Source: an uncultured Collinsella sp. (lineage in GTDB: Bacteria > Actinomycetota > Coriobacteriia > Coriobacteriales > Coriobacteriaceae). Taken from it: a stretch of 30,218 nt of DNA. The notes under the pieces were generated by a model, which had not been told where the DNA came from, ran no database searches, and was given only the letters and a program-made list of their open reading frames with translations. Of this stretch, positions 7,406-15,341 are shown piece by piece; within the stretch, counting starts at the first letter, position 1, and every line of letters begins with the position of its first letter. The stretch is from NCBI GenBank assembly GCA_902489945.1, contig CABUBZ010000024.1:1-30218 (forward strand), given 5' to 3'. A program made the translations under genes and the position numbers.

Positions 7406-7798
7406 CTATTGGGCAAGCTTGAGCTTACACCATGCGATTTCATTATAGAGGTAGGCGCGGCGTGCATCATCCTCCGACAAATTACCCAGCTTCTCTTCAA
7501 AACCTTGAATATCAGCTTTAAGCTTGTCGGCATCGACGGTCGCCAAATCGCAAGCGCGCTCGGCGAGAACGGTCACGACATCGTCCGCAACCTGGGCATA
7601 GCCGCCGGCCACGGCAAACGTGTGGTCGACAGTGCCCATGGCCTTATCGGAAACGCGAACGTAACCGCGGTCGATCGTGCAGATCTCGCTGGAGTGAGCA
7701 GGCAGGACGCCAAACTCGCCATCCGTGGACGGAATCGACACAAACGCAGCGTCGCCCTCATAGGCGCAGCTCACGGGGCACACGATGCGGATACGCAT
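7406..7798 (-). CDS. atpC: ATP synthase F1 epsilon subunit
   Basis: A 130-residue central-stalk subunit that couples c-ring rotation to the catalytic head and restrains ATP hydrolysis. The N-terminal beta sandwich is recognisable from DGEFGVLPAHSS and the following RGYVRV. The C-terminal half is two helices rich in Ala, Glu and Lys. ATG 7798 lies three bases after the atpD stop codon, so it is translationally coupled, and a terminator follows. It is the last gene of the nine-gene operon. Confidence 0.96.
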   Translation of the reverse strand: MRIRIVCPVSCAYEGDAAFVSIPSTDGEFGVLPAHSSEICTIDRGYVRVSDKAMGTVDHTFAVAGGYAQVADDVVTVLAERACDLATVDADKLKADIQGFEEKLGNLSEDDARRAYLYNEIAWCKLKLAQ

Positions 7799-7801
7799 AA
7801 C

Positions 7802-9256
7802 CTACTTCTCCCCCATCTTGCGGGCGCGCTCGCGCACGTCCTCAATTGTGGAAGCATAGCGGAAAGCCTGCTCGGGCAGGTCATCGGCCTTGCCGTCGAC
7901 AATCTCGGCGAAGGAGCGGACGGTATCCTCGACGCGGACGTAGACACCGGGGTTACCGGTGAACTTCTCGGCGACGTGGAAGGACTGCGAGAGGAACTGC
8001 TGAATCTTACGGGCACGGTTGACCGTAAGGCGCTGCTCCTCGGACAGCTCGTCCATACCCAGAATGGCGATGATGTCCTGAAGGTCGGAGTACTCCTGCA
8101 GGAGCTCCTGGACCTTGACGGCGACACGGTAGTGCTCCTCGCCGACGATCGAGGGATCGAGAGCGTCGGAAGACGACGCGAGCGGGTCGATAGCCGGGAA
8201 CAGGCCGAGCGACGAAATGCTACGCGAAAGAACCGTGGTGGCGTCGAGGTGCGTAAACGTCGTGGCAGGCGCCGGGTCGGTCAGGTCGTCTGCGGGGACG
8301 TAGACAGCCTGGACGGAGGTAATGGAGCCCGTCTTGGTCGAGGTAATGCGCTCCTGGAGGTCGCCCATCTCGGTTGCAAGCGTGGGCTGGTAACCGACGG
8401 CGGACGGCATACGGCCCAGCAGTGCGGAAACCTCGGAACCTGCCTGGGAGAAGCGGAAGATGTTGTCGATGAACAGCAGAACGTCCTGGCCGCGATCGCG
8501 GAAATACTCAGCGGTGGTAAGGCCGGCCAGACCGATGCGCAGACGCGCTCCGGGCGGCTCGTTCATCTGACCATAGACCAAGCAGGTCTTGTCGATAACG
8601 CCAGACTCGCTCATCTCGAGGAACAGGTCGGTGCCCTCGCGGGTACGCTCGCCGACGCCGGTGAACACCGAGGTGCCGCCGTGCTCCTGGGCGAGGTTGT
8701 TGATGAGCTCCTGGATCAGAACGGTCTTGCCGACGCCGGCACCGCCGAACAGGCCCGTCTTGCCGCCACGGATGTAGGGCTCGAGCAGGTCGACGGCCTT
8801 GATGCCGGTCTCGAAGATCTCGGTCTTGGTGGTGAGCTCGTCGAAACGGGGCGCTGCATGGTGGATGGGGTAGAACTCCTCCACCTCGGGCATGGGCTTG
8901 CCGTCGACGGGCTTGCCCATGACGTTCCAAATGCGGCCGAGCGTCTTGGGACCAACGGGCATCTTCATGGGCTCACCGGTATCGGTGGCGATGAGGCCGC
9001 GCTGCAGGCCGTCGGTCGAGGACATGGCGACCGTGCGGACGACGCCGCCCGGAAGCTGGCTCTCGACCTCGAGGATCGTGCTCAGATGACCGATCGGGGT
9101 CTCGGCCTCGACCGTGAGCGCGTTGTAGATCGGGGGCACCGCGCCGTCAAACTTGACGTCGACGACAGGGCCGATGATTCGCACGATGCGACCATCACCG
9201 GCAGTCGTCTTCTTGGTGGCTTCCTCGACCGCAAGCTTTACGGTGTTATTAGCCAT
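7802..9256 (-). CDS. atpD: ATP synthase F1 beta subunit
   Basis: The 484-residue catalytic subunit of the F1 head, which makes ATP at the alpha-beta interface. Walker A is GGAGVGKTVLIQ. The catalytic-Glu motif GERTREG, Walker B VLLFIDNIFRF, and the signatures ALLGRMPSAVGYQP and PADDLTDPAP are all intact. The length is normal. Its ATG overlaps the atpG stop codon by one base (TAATG), which points to coupled translation. Confidence 0.98.
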   Translation of the reverse strand: MANNTVKLAVEEATKKTTAGDGRIVRIIGPVVDVKFDGAVPPIYNALTVEAETPIGHLSTILEVESQLPGGVVRTVAMSSTDGLQRGLIATDTGEPMKMPVGPKTLGRIWNVMGKPVDGKPMPEVEEFYPIHHAAPRFDELTTKTEIFETGIKAVDLLEPYIRGGKTGLFGGAGVGKTVLIQELINNLAQEHGGTSVFTGVGERTREGTDLFLEMSESGVIDKTCLVYGQMNEPPGARLRIGLAGLTTAEYFRDRGQDVLLFIDNIFRFSQAGSEVSALLGRMPSAVGYQPTLATEMGDLQERITSTKTGSITSVQAVYVPADDLTDPAPATTFTHLDATTVLSRSISSLGLFPAIDPLASSSDALDPSIVGEEHYRVAVKVQELLQEYSDLQDIIAILGMDELSEEQRLTVNRARKIQQFLSQSFHVAEKFTGNPGVYVRVEDTVRSFAEIVDGKADDLPEQAFRYASTIEDVRERARKMGEK

Positions 9257-10164
9257 TACTGTTCCTCCAATGCTGAGGCTCCGCCGACGATCTCGTTAAT
9301 CTCGGTCGTGATCGAAGCCTGGCGCACGCGACTATACGTGCGGGTAAGGGTCGAGATGATCGCGGTGGCGTTTTCCGTCGCGGAGTGCATGGCCTTGCGG
9401 CGTGCACCCTGCTCGGCAGCCGCCGAATCGATCAGGGCCTGGTAGATGACCGTCAGGATATAAGACGGCGCAAGCTTGCCGAGAACGTGCTCGGGAGAGG
9501 GCACGAACTCGAACGTGGACGAGATGCGCTTAGGGGCGTCGGTCTCGTTCTTACGCGGACCGTGGGCCATAGCGATCATCTCGGGGTCGAGCGGCAACAG
9601 ATGCTCGACGCGAAGCTCCTGATCCACGCGGTTCTTGGCGTGGTGGTAGACAAGCTCGACACGGTCAAGCTCACCGGCACGATACGCATCGCAGATATGA
9701 GAGGAGATCATGCGGGCCTGATTGAAATCGGGCTCAGAGGAATTGCCCTCAAAGTGCATGACGACGTTTGCACGGTCACGGAAATACGTGGCCGGTTTGC
9801 GCCCGCACGCGATGATCTCGCACTCGATGCCGTCGTTCGCCCAAGAAGCGGCGAGCTTTTCGGCCGTGCGCTCCACCGTCGTATTGAAACCGCCGGCAAG
9901 GCCGCGGTCCGAGGCAATAACGACAATCAGGCCATGCTTGACGCTCTCATGCTTCTGCAGCATGGGATCGGTGCCCGAACAGGAGGCGTCACCGGCGACC
10001 GTCAACATGACGTCGGTCAGCGCCTCCTTATAGGGCTCGGCCTGCTTGGAGCGATCGAGGGCACGACGGATCTTGGCCGTAGAGACCATCTCCATCGTGC
10101 GCGTGATCTGCTTGGTCGTGGTAACCGAGGAGATTCGCTTCTTAATGTCGCGAAGGTTGGCCAT
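9256..10164 (-). CDS. atpG: ATP synthase F1 gamma subunit
   Basis: The 302-residue rotor shaft inside the F1 head. The two terminal coiled-coil helices are evident: the N-terminal NLRDIKKRISSVTTTKQITRTMEMV and the C-terminal part with ARRKAMHSATENA and RQASITTEINEIVGGASAL, both close to the family consensus. SDRGLAGGFN in the central Rossmann-like domain is also typical. ATG 10164 lies five bases after the atpA stop codon. Within the operon it sits between alpha and beta as usual. Confidence 0.97.
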   Translation of the reverse strand: MANLRDIKKRISSVTTTKQITRTMEMVSTAKIRRALDRSKQAEPYKEALTDVMLTVAGDASCSGTDPMLQKHESVKHGLIVVIASDRGLAGGFNTTVERTAEKLAASWANDGIECEIIACGRKPATYFRDRANVVMHFEGNSSEPDFNQARMISSHICDAYRAGELDRVELVYHHAKNRVDQELRVEHLLPLDPEMIAMAHGPRKNETDAPKRISSTFEFVPSPEHVLGKLAPSYILTVIYQALIDSAAAEQGARRKAMHSATENATAIISTLTRTYSRVRQASITTEINEIVGGASALEEQ

Positions 10165-10169
10165 GGGGC

Positions 10170-11768
10170 TTAGTTCTCCTCTGATCCAGAAACATCCGAA
10201 TGGTGCTTGGCCATGAACTGCTGTTTGAAGTCGCCGATGACGCGCAAGAGCTCAGCCTTGGTGTCATCATCGATCTTCTTGGCGCGAACCTTGTCGAGCA
10301 GCGAGCCAAAGCCATTGTCCATGTACTCGATGAGCTCGGCACGGAAGGGCAGCACGTCGGCGATCTCCAGGTCATCCAGGAAGCCCTCGTTGCCAGCGAA
10401 CAGCGTAACGATCTGCTCGCCAACCTCAAACGGCTTGTAACGCGGCTGCTTCAGGAGCTCGGTCATGCGAGCACCATGGGTCAGCTGCTTCTGAGTAGCC
10501 TCGTCGAGGTCGGAGCCGAACTGCGTAAAGCCAGCGAGCTCCTGGTACGAAGCGAGGTCCAGACGGAGGTTGCCGGCGACCTGCTTCATGGCCTTGGTCT
10601 GCGCATCGCCACCGACGCGGGACACGGAGATGCCCACGTCGACTGCCGGGCGCTGACCTTGGAAGAAGAGCTCGGACTGCAGGTAGATCTGACCATCGGT
10701 AATGGAAATGACGTTGGTCGGAATGTAGGCCGAGACGTCGCCGTCCTGGGTCTCGATGATCGGCAGTGCCGTCATGGAGCCGTAACCGTTCTTCTTGGAC
10801 ATCTTGACGGCACGCTCGAGCAGACGAGAGTGCAGGTAGAAGATGTCGCCAGGATAGGCCTCGCGTCCGGGCGGACGATGCAGCGTCAGCGACATCTGAC
10901 GGTAGGCCACAGCCTGCTTGGACAGGTCGTCGTAGATGACGAGCACGTGGCCGCCGGGGTTGGTCTCGCTGGCGGGCTTGCCGTCCTCGCCGTTGTACAT
11001 GAAGAACTCGCCGATAGCGGCACCGGCCATAGGCGCGATGTACTGCATAGGGGCGGAATCGGCAGCGGTGGCCGAAACGATGATGGTGTAGTCGAGCGCA
11101 CCGTGCTGAGCGAGGGTCTCGCGGATGTTGGCAACCGTGGAGGCCTTCTGGCCGATGGCGACATAGATGCAGACCATGCCCTTGCCGCGCTGGTTGAGGA
11201 TAGCGTCGATGGCGATGGCGGTCTTACCGGTCTTACGGTCGCCGATGATGAGCTCACGCTGACCGCGGCCAATAGGCACCATGGAGTCGATAGCGAGCAG
11301 ACCGGTCTGAACCGGCTCGCACACCGGGGTACGATCGATGACGCCGGGAGCCTTGAACTCGATGGGGCGACGGTGCGTGGCGACGATGTCGCCCAGGCCG
11401 TCGATGGGCTGGCCGAGCGGATTGACGACGCGGCCGAGCATGGCACGGCTCACGGGGATATCCATAATGCGGCCAGTGGTGCGGCACTCGTCGCCTTCCT
11501 TGATGGAGTCGACGGCGCCGAACAGAACGGCGCCGACCTCGTCACGGTCAAGGTTCTGGGCAAGGCCGAAGACGGTCTCACCGGTATCGGAGCTCTTGAA
11601 CTCCAGAAGCTCGCCTGCCATGGCGCTCTTGAGACCGGAGACGCGCGCGATGCCGTCGCCTACCTCGTCGACCGTTGAAACCTCATGCGTATCGACCGTC
11701 GCGGAGAGGCTCGTGAGCTGCTCTTGCAGTTTCTTGGCGATATCCTGGGCATTGAGGGTTTCGGACAT
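10170..11768 (-). CDS. atpA: ATP synthase F1 alpha subunit
   Basis: The 532-residue non-catalytic nucleotide-binding subunit of F1. It has Walker A GDRKTGKTAIAIDA, the alpha signature with its arginine finger (about ISVSRVGGDAQTKAMK), the RQMSLTLHRPPGREAYPGD segment, and an N-terminal crown domain starting around residue 25. It is slightly longer than the E. coli subunit (513), with extra residues mostly at the C-terminus, which ends in a charged tail. ATG 11768 overlaps the atpH stop as TAATG and has GGAGGTG 8 bases upstream. Confidence 0.98.
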   Translation of the reverse strand: MSETLNAQDIAKKLQEQLTSLSATVDTHEVSTVDEVGDGIARVSGLKSAMAGELLEFKSSDTGETVFGLAQNLDRDEVGAVLFGAVDSIKEGDECRTTGRIMDIPVSRAMLGRVVNPLGQPIDGLGDIVATHRRPIEFKAPGVIDRTPVCEPVQTGLLAIDSMVPIGRGQRELIIGDRKTGKTAIAIDAILNQRGKGMVCIYVAIGQKASTVANIRETLAQHGALDYTIIVSATAADSAPMQYIAPMAGAAIGEFFMYNGEDGKPASETNPGGHVLVIYDDLSKQAVAYRQMSLTLHRPPGREAYPGDIFYLHSRLLERAVKMSKKNGYGSMTALPIIETQDGDVSAYIPTNVISITDGQIYLQSELFFQGQRPAVDVGISVSRVGGDAQTKAMKQVAGNLRLDLASYQELAGFTQFGSDLDEATQKQLTHGARMTELLKQPRYKPFEVGEQIVTLFAGNEGFLDDLEIADVLPFRAELIEYMDNGFGSLLDKVRAKKIDDDTKAELLRVIGDFKQQFMAKHHSDVSGSEEN

Positions 11769-12244
11769 TAGGCTTCACCTCCGTACGAATTAGCAGAGTT
11801 TGCGAGGGTCTCCTGCGCGATGCGCAGCTGCGTCTTGACGGAAATGTCACGACGCTCGCCGCGGGCCTCGAGCACCAGGCCGCCCACGATAGACGGGTCG
11901 ACCTGCTCGATAAGGAATACCTTGCGGCCGAAGTCCTGCTCGCATTTCTTAGTGATGGTTTGACGCAGCTCGTCGTCGAGCGGGATCGCCGTGGTGACGG
12001 TCACGCCCACTACATCCTCGTCTTCCTCGGCAACATACTTAAAGGCAGCTGCCACCTTGGGAAGAAGGTCGAGCTGGTCGCGCTTGGACATGGTGTCGAG
12101 CACGGCGATGATCTCGGGGCTGGCAGAAGCCAAGCGCTCGATCATCTCGAGGTCCTCGAACACATGATTCTCGGCCTTAGCGGCTTCCAGAAGGGAGCGC
12201 GCGTAGGTCTCGAGCACCTTGTCCTGATAGCGGCTAGTCGGCAT
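11768..12244 (-). CDS. atpH: ATP synthase F1 delta subunit
   Basis: A 158-residue peripheral-stalk subunit (OSCP type) that attaches the b-subunit stalk to the top of F1. The N-terminal helical bundle (YARSLLEAAKAEN) and the C-terminal signature VGGLVLEARGERRDISVKTQL are clear. It is somewhat shorter than the usual 175-180 residues. Its ATG lies 11 bases inside the end of atpF, so the two are coupled. Unlike the mycobacterial operon, b and delta are separate proteins here. Confidence 0.95.
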   Translation of the reverse strand: MPTSRYQDKVLETYARSLLEAAKAENHVFEDLEMIERLASASPEIIAVLDTMSKRDQLDLLPKVAAAFKYVAEEDEDVVGVTVTTAIPLDDELRQTITKKCEQDFGRKVFLIEQVDPSIVGGLVLEARGERRDISVKTQLRIAQETLANSANSYGGEA

Positions 12245-12836
12245 TCAGGCTACCTGCTTCCTGGATGTAGCGCTCGATGAGCTTCTTCTGCTCGGCATCG
12301 TCCTCGAGTGCCTCGCCCACGATCTTGGTGGCGACGGCAACGGACAGGTCGGCGATGGAGCTCGCGGCACCGGCGTAAATGGACTTGCGCTCGTCCTCGA
12401 CGGTCGTATGGGCCTTGGCGATGATCTCCTCGGCCTCCTTGTGAGCAGCCTCGATGATACGGGCGCGCTCGGACTCGGCGTCCTTACGGGCCTCGAGAAC
12501 GATGTCGGCAGCCTGACGACGGGCGTCGGTGACGATCGAGTCGGACTCAGCGCGCTTGGCGATGGCCTCCTGCTTGGTCTTCTCGGCCTCGTCGAGGCTC
12601 TCCTCGATCTTCTTGCCGCGCTCCTCCATGGTTTTCATGATGCCCGGCAGGGCGACCTTGGCCAGCACGATCCAGATGATCAGGAAGGCGATGAGCGCCG
12701 GGATGAACTCCGCCATCTTAGGGATGAGGATGTCCGCACCGGCAGCGCCGTCCTCGGCGAACGCGGATACCGGCATGAGCAGCGCGGCCGCGGACGCGGA
12801 GAGTGCGATCGCGCTCTTCTGGGATGAAAGATTCAT
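12234..12836 (-). CDS. atpF: ATP synthase Fo b subunit with an N-terminal signal-like segment
   Basis: A 200-residue peripheral-stalk subunit. The usual single membrane helix (about 45-62, FIPALIAFLIIWIVLAKVAL) is followed by the long charged helix that dimerises and reaches F1. Ahead of it is an extra hydrophobic stretch (about 8-26, SAIALSASAAALLMPVSAFA), then AED, which looks like a cleavable signal peptide. Cleavage would leave the N-terminus outside, where b subunits normally have it. ATG 12836 starts 15 bases after atpE stops. The stalk function is certain; removal of the leader is a prediction from the sequence. Confidence 0.95.
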   Translation of the reverse strand: MNLSSQKSAIALSASAAALLMPVSAFAEDGAAGADILIPKMAEFIPALIAFLIIWIVLAKVALPGIMKTMEERGKKIEESLDEAEKTKQEAIAKRAESDSIVTDARRQAADIVLEARKDAESERARIIEAAHKEAEEIIAKAHTTVEDERKSIYAGAASSIADLSVAVATKIVGEALEDDAEQKKLIERYIQEAGSLNAD

Positions 12837-12851
12837 ACTTGACGCTCCGTG

Positions 12852-13046
12852 CTATTTAACGATCAGCGCGACAACGAAGCCGATCAGAGCCAGAGCCTCG
12901 CCGAAGGCGGAGCCCATGATGAAGACGGTGAACACGCGGCCCTGGACCTCAGGCTGACGGGCCATAGCACCCGTAGCGCCCAGAGCAGACAGGCCGATAG
13001 CAAGACCAGCGCCGATAACACCGAGACCGTAACCGATAACTCCCAC
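12852..13046 (-). CDS. atpE: ATP synthase Fo c subunit (proton type)
   Basis: A 64-residue rotor-ring proteolipid: two membrane helices joined by the conserved RQP loop (residues 30-32), with the ion-carrying carboxylate Glu50 in AFGEALALIG. The Gln of helix 1 and the Ser/Thr after the Glu that mark sodium-binding rings are absent, so proton coupling is expected. It is shorter than usual (70-80), with helix 1 starting almost at residue 1. The start is GTG 13046, with AAAGGAGG four bases upstream. An in-frame TAA nine codons upstream, with no start codon in between, rules out a longer form. Confidence 0.96.
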   Translation of the reverse strand: MGVIGYGLGVIGAGLAIGLSALGATGAMARQPEVQGRVFTVFIMGSAFGEALALIGFVVALIVK

Positions 13047-13170
13047 GATTCCTCCTTTGTCGTGCGTGTCTTATTTCACGCAGGATAACCTTTTTATAAC
13101 TGCCGGGCTCCATGGGTACGGGCACCGGCGGTTTAACGAATTGCCTTACCTTTAAGGCGCGAACGGAAGA

Positions 13171-13974
13171 CTACTCCTCCTCCGCGACCTCCTCTGCCTC
13201 GGAGACATACACGGCGGTAAGGACCGTGAAGACGTAAGCCTGGATGGCGCCGACCACAAGCTCGATCGCATAGATCAGGATGAGGATGGCAAGCCAGGCC
13301 AGCGAAGGCAGGGCGCCGACGGCGTGGGCCGCGGAAACCTGCTGAAGCAGCGGCTGCATGAACATGCTCGCCATGATGGCGAACGAGCCCATGACCACGT
13401 GTCCTGCGAACATGTTGCAGAACAGACGGACGGCGAGCGTGATGAGGCGCAGGAAGGTCGAGAAAAGCTCGACGACCCACACAAGCACGTTCATCGGGAA
13501 GCTCACGCCCTGCGGGGCGAGGCTCTTGATGTAGCCGATCACGCCGTGAGCCTTGCATCCGTAGTAGATGAAGTACACGAAGGCGAAGATGGCGAGCGCG
13601 GCGGTGGAGCCGATTGCGCCGGTGCCGGGCTTCATTCCCGGGATCAGGCCGATCATGTTATTGATCAGGATGAACAGGAAAAGCGAGCACAGGAACGGGA
13701 AGTGCTTCTTCCAGTTCTCACCCACGACGCCCTTGCCGATATCGTTCTCGACGTACTCGATGATGTACTCGAAACCGTTGACGAAGAAGCCCTTGGGAAC
13801 CAGGGTCTGCTTCTTCTTGAACACGGCCAGGACGATCAGGAGCACGATCGTGGAGACGATCAGCCAGAACGAGTACTGCGTGATGCCGCAGCTCAGATCG
13901 CCCACGACGGGGGTGGAGCTGAACTCGCTGACCAGATGATTAATCTCATCAGGCAGCTTTTCAAAAATTTCCAC
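13171..13974 (-). CDS. atpB: ATP synthase Fo a subunit
   Basis: The 267-residue membrane stator subunit that forms the two proton half-channels against the c ring. The essential arginine is Arg183 in LAVRLFCNMFAGHVV, where most bacteria have RLFGN; the Gly-to-Cys change sits next to the critical residue. At least five hydrophobic segments are visible, and the C-terminus ends in an acidic run. The start is GTG 13974, preceded by AAAGGT and placed three bases after the stop of the atpI-like gene. A 124-bp gap to atpE follows, the largest inside the operon. Confidence 0.97.
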   Translation of the reverse strand: MEIFEKLPDEINHLVSEFSSTPVVGDLSCGITQYSFWLIVSTIVLLIVLAVFKKKQTLVPKGFFVNGFEYIIEYVENDIGKGVVGENWKKHFPFLCSLFLFILINNMIGLIPGMKPGTGAIGSTAALAIFAFVYFIYYGCKAHGVIGYIKSLAPQGVSFPMNVLVWVVELFSTFLRLITLAVRLFCNMFAGHVVMGSFAIMASMFMQPLLQQVSAAHAVGALPSLAWLAILILIYAIELVVGAIQAYVFTVLTAVYVSEAEEVAEEE

Positions 13975-13977
13975 GAC

Positions 13978-14289
13978 TTACCTTTCGACCTCATGAGGAT
14001 CTCGCAGCGCCTTGGCGACGCGAACCGTGCAGGCGGCCATAAAGACCACGAAGCCGATCGCCTCGCCCAGGAGGAACATGCGAAATGCCTCTCCGAACAA
14101 CGCAAACACAACCAAGGTAAAGACGAGCAGGGCGACCGCCGAGACCGCCAGACTCACCATGCCCTTGAGCATGTCCGCATTCTGCTTATCGTCAAGAACC
14201 GGCTTGAGCGTAAAAACAAAGGGAAGGAAGGCAATTGCGCCCGCGATGGCGCCTGCAACGATAGCGAGCAGATCGGCTATCTGAAACAC
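13978..14289 (-). CDS. atpI: AtpI-like small membrane protein
   Basis: About 103 residues with three hydrophobic segments (roughly ADLLAIVAGAIAGAIAFLPF, then SLAVSAVALLVFTLVVFALF, then FLLGEAIGFVVFMAAC). It stands first in the atp operon, where many bacteria have atpI, whose product assists c-ring assembly or Mg uptake. Sequence conservation in this family is weak, so the name rests on position and topology. Two GTG starts are possible: 14301, with its GAGG only three bases away, and 14289, with GTGAGG at six bases. I take the second. Confidence 0.7.
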   Translation of the reverse strand: MFQIADLLAIVAGAIAGAIAFLPFVFTLKPVLDDKQNADMLKGMVSLAVSAVALLVFTLVVFALFGEAFRMFLLGEAIGFVVFMAACTVRVAKALRDPHEVER

Positions 14290-14351
14290 TGGCGTCCTCA
14301 CTTTCCTCTTTTAACGCTTCCCAGAACAGTTCCCGCCAAACATTGGTGACT

Positions 14352-14379
14352 ATTGTACGAGCCAATCGCTAAAGTACAA
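14352..14379 (-). promoter_or_regulatory. candidate promoter of the atp operon
   Basis: On the minus strand, TTGTAC (14374-14379) and TACAAT (14352-14357) are separated by 16 bases, and lie about 50-60 bases before the first gene. The -10 matches the consensus well; the -35 matches only half. No other site in this gap looks better. Confidence 0.5.
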
Positions 14380-14434
14380 CCGAAAAAGCATCGGTTAATA
14401 CGCAGCTGTACGTTTTCTTAAGACCTTCTTTATC

Positions 14435-14446
14435 CCGTAGCTACGG
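14435..14446. repeat. perfect 12-bp palindrome between upp and the atp operon
   Basis: CCGTAGCTACGG is fully self-complementary and lies about 55 bases upstream of the candidate atp promoter's -35 element on the minus strand. It could be a regulator site. Nothing else in the gap (14302-14570) was recognised beyond the promoter and a weak stem around 14463-14492. Confidence 0.35.
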
Positions 14447-14570
14447 TAACGCGTTTTTCCGTACCCTGCGGGGCGAAACGTCCGTTAACAGGGGTGAGCG
14501 CGGTCGCCTTTTATTTGTCCGCGCGCACCGTTTCTTCGTATTTTCGACGTTAGCCGGTTTGGCCCAGAGA

Positions 14571-15218
14571 CTACAGCGTGCCGTAGATGCGGTCGCCGGC
14601 ATCGCCCAGGCCGGGGACGATGTAGGCGGCCTCGTTGAGGTGGTCGTCAATGGCGCAGGTATAGATATGCACGTCGGGGTCTTTCTCGGTCAGCGACTTG
14701 AGGCCCTCGGGGGCCGCGACGATGCACAGCATGCGAATGTCCTTGACACCGCGCTCGCGCAGATAGCCGATAGCCATCTCGGCAGAACCGCCCGTGGCGA
14801 GCATGGGATCGACGACCAGGCAGATACGTTGGTCGATATCCCTGGGCATCTTGCAGTAATACTCATGCGGCTCGTGGGTGACCTCGTCGCGCTCCATGCC
14901 AATGTGGCCCACGCGGGCAGAGGGCACCAGGTCGAGGATGCCGTCGACCATGCCAAGGCCCGCGCGCAGAATGGGGACGATGGCGAGCTTCTTGCCGGCA
15001 AGCTGCTTAAACGTGGCAGTGGTGATGGGAGTCTCGACTTCGACATCCTCCATGGGCAGGTCGCGCATGGCCTCGTAGCCGTCAAAAAGCACGAGCTCGC
15101 GCACGAGCTGGCGGAACTGGTTGGTGCCGGTCGACTTATCGCGCAGGATCGACAACTTGTGCTGGACGAGCGGATGGTCGACAAGAGTCACGCGGGACGC
15201 ATCGTAGGTAACGGTCAT
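14571..15218 (-). CDS. upp: uracil phosphoribosyltransferase
   Basis: A 215-residue cytosolic salvage enzyme that joins uracil and PRPP to give UMP. The PRPP-binding loop VVDPMLATGGSA, the PILRAGLGMVDG segment, and the C-terminal uracil-binding part ending PGLGDAGDRIYGT are all present. The frame is open to an ATG at 15266, but MTVTYD at 15218 is the natural start, with AAAGGGG about 10 bases upstream. It sits between glpK and the atp operon; in Bacillus upp also precedes atpI. About 270 bases with no gene follow. Confidence 0.97.
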   Translation of the reverse strand: MTVTYDASRVTLVDHPLVQHKLSILRDKSTGTNQFRQLVRELVLFDGYEAMRDLPMEDVEVETPITTATFKQLAGKKLAIVPILRAGLGMVDGILDLVPSARVGHIGMERDEVTHEPHEYYCKMPRDIDQRICLVVDPMLATGGSAEMAIGYLRERGVKDIRMLCIVAAPEGLKSLTEKDPDVHIYTCAIDDHLNEAAYIVPGLGDAGDRIYGTL

Positions 15219-15341
15219 GGGTTGATTGCCCCTTTCGTTGCGGCCGCAAAACGACCTTGCTGACATGACGCACAGCGATGTTGCCGCCGCCCGCCATGCA
15301 TAAGTTTAGCGGTTTGTTGTATCGAACGCTCCGTCACAACC

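Noticed and set aside
7409..9445. A very long open frame (678 codons) on the plus strand
   Set aside because: It lies antisense to atpC, atpD and part of atpG. It is a by-product of GC-rich codon use, with low-complexity Leu/Gly/Asp/His composition and no ribosome site.
10200..11678. A 492-codon plus-strand open frame opposite atpA
   Set aside because: It is the complement of a highly conserved gene, has no recognisable domain, and its composition is typical of shadow frames.
14463..14492. CCCTG/CAGGG stem between upp and the atp operon as a terminator or REP
   Set aside because: The stem is short, the loop is long and there is no T tract. It may be chance.
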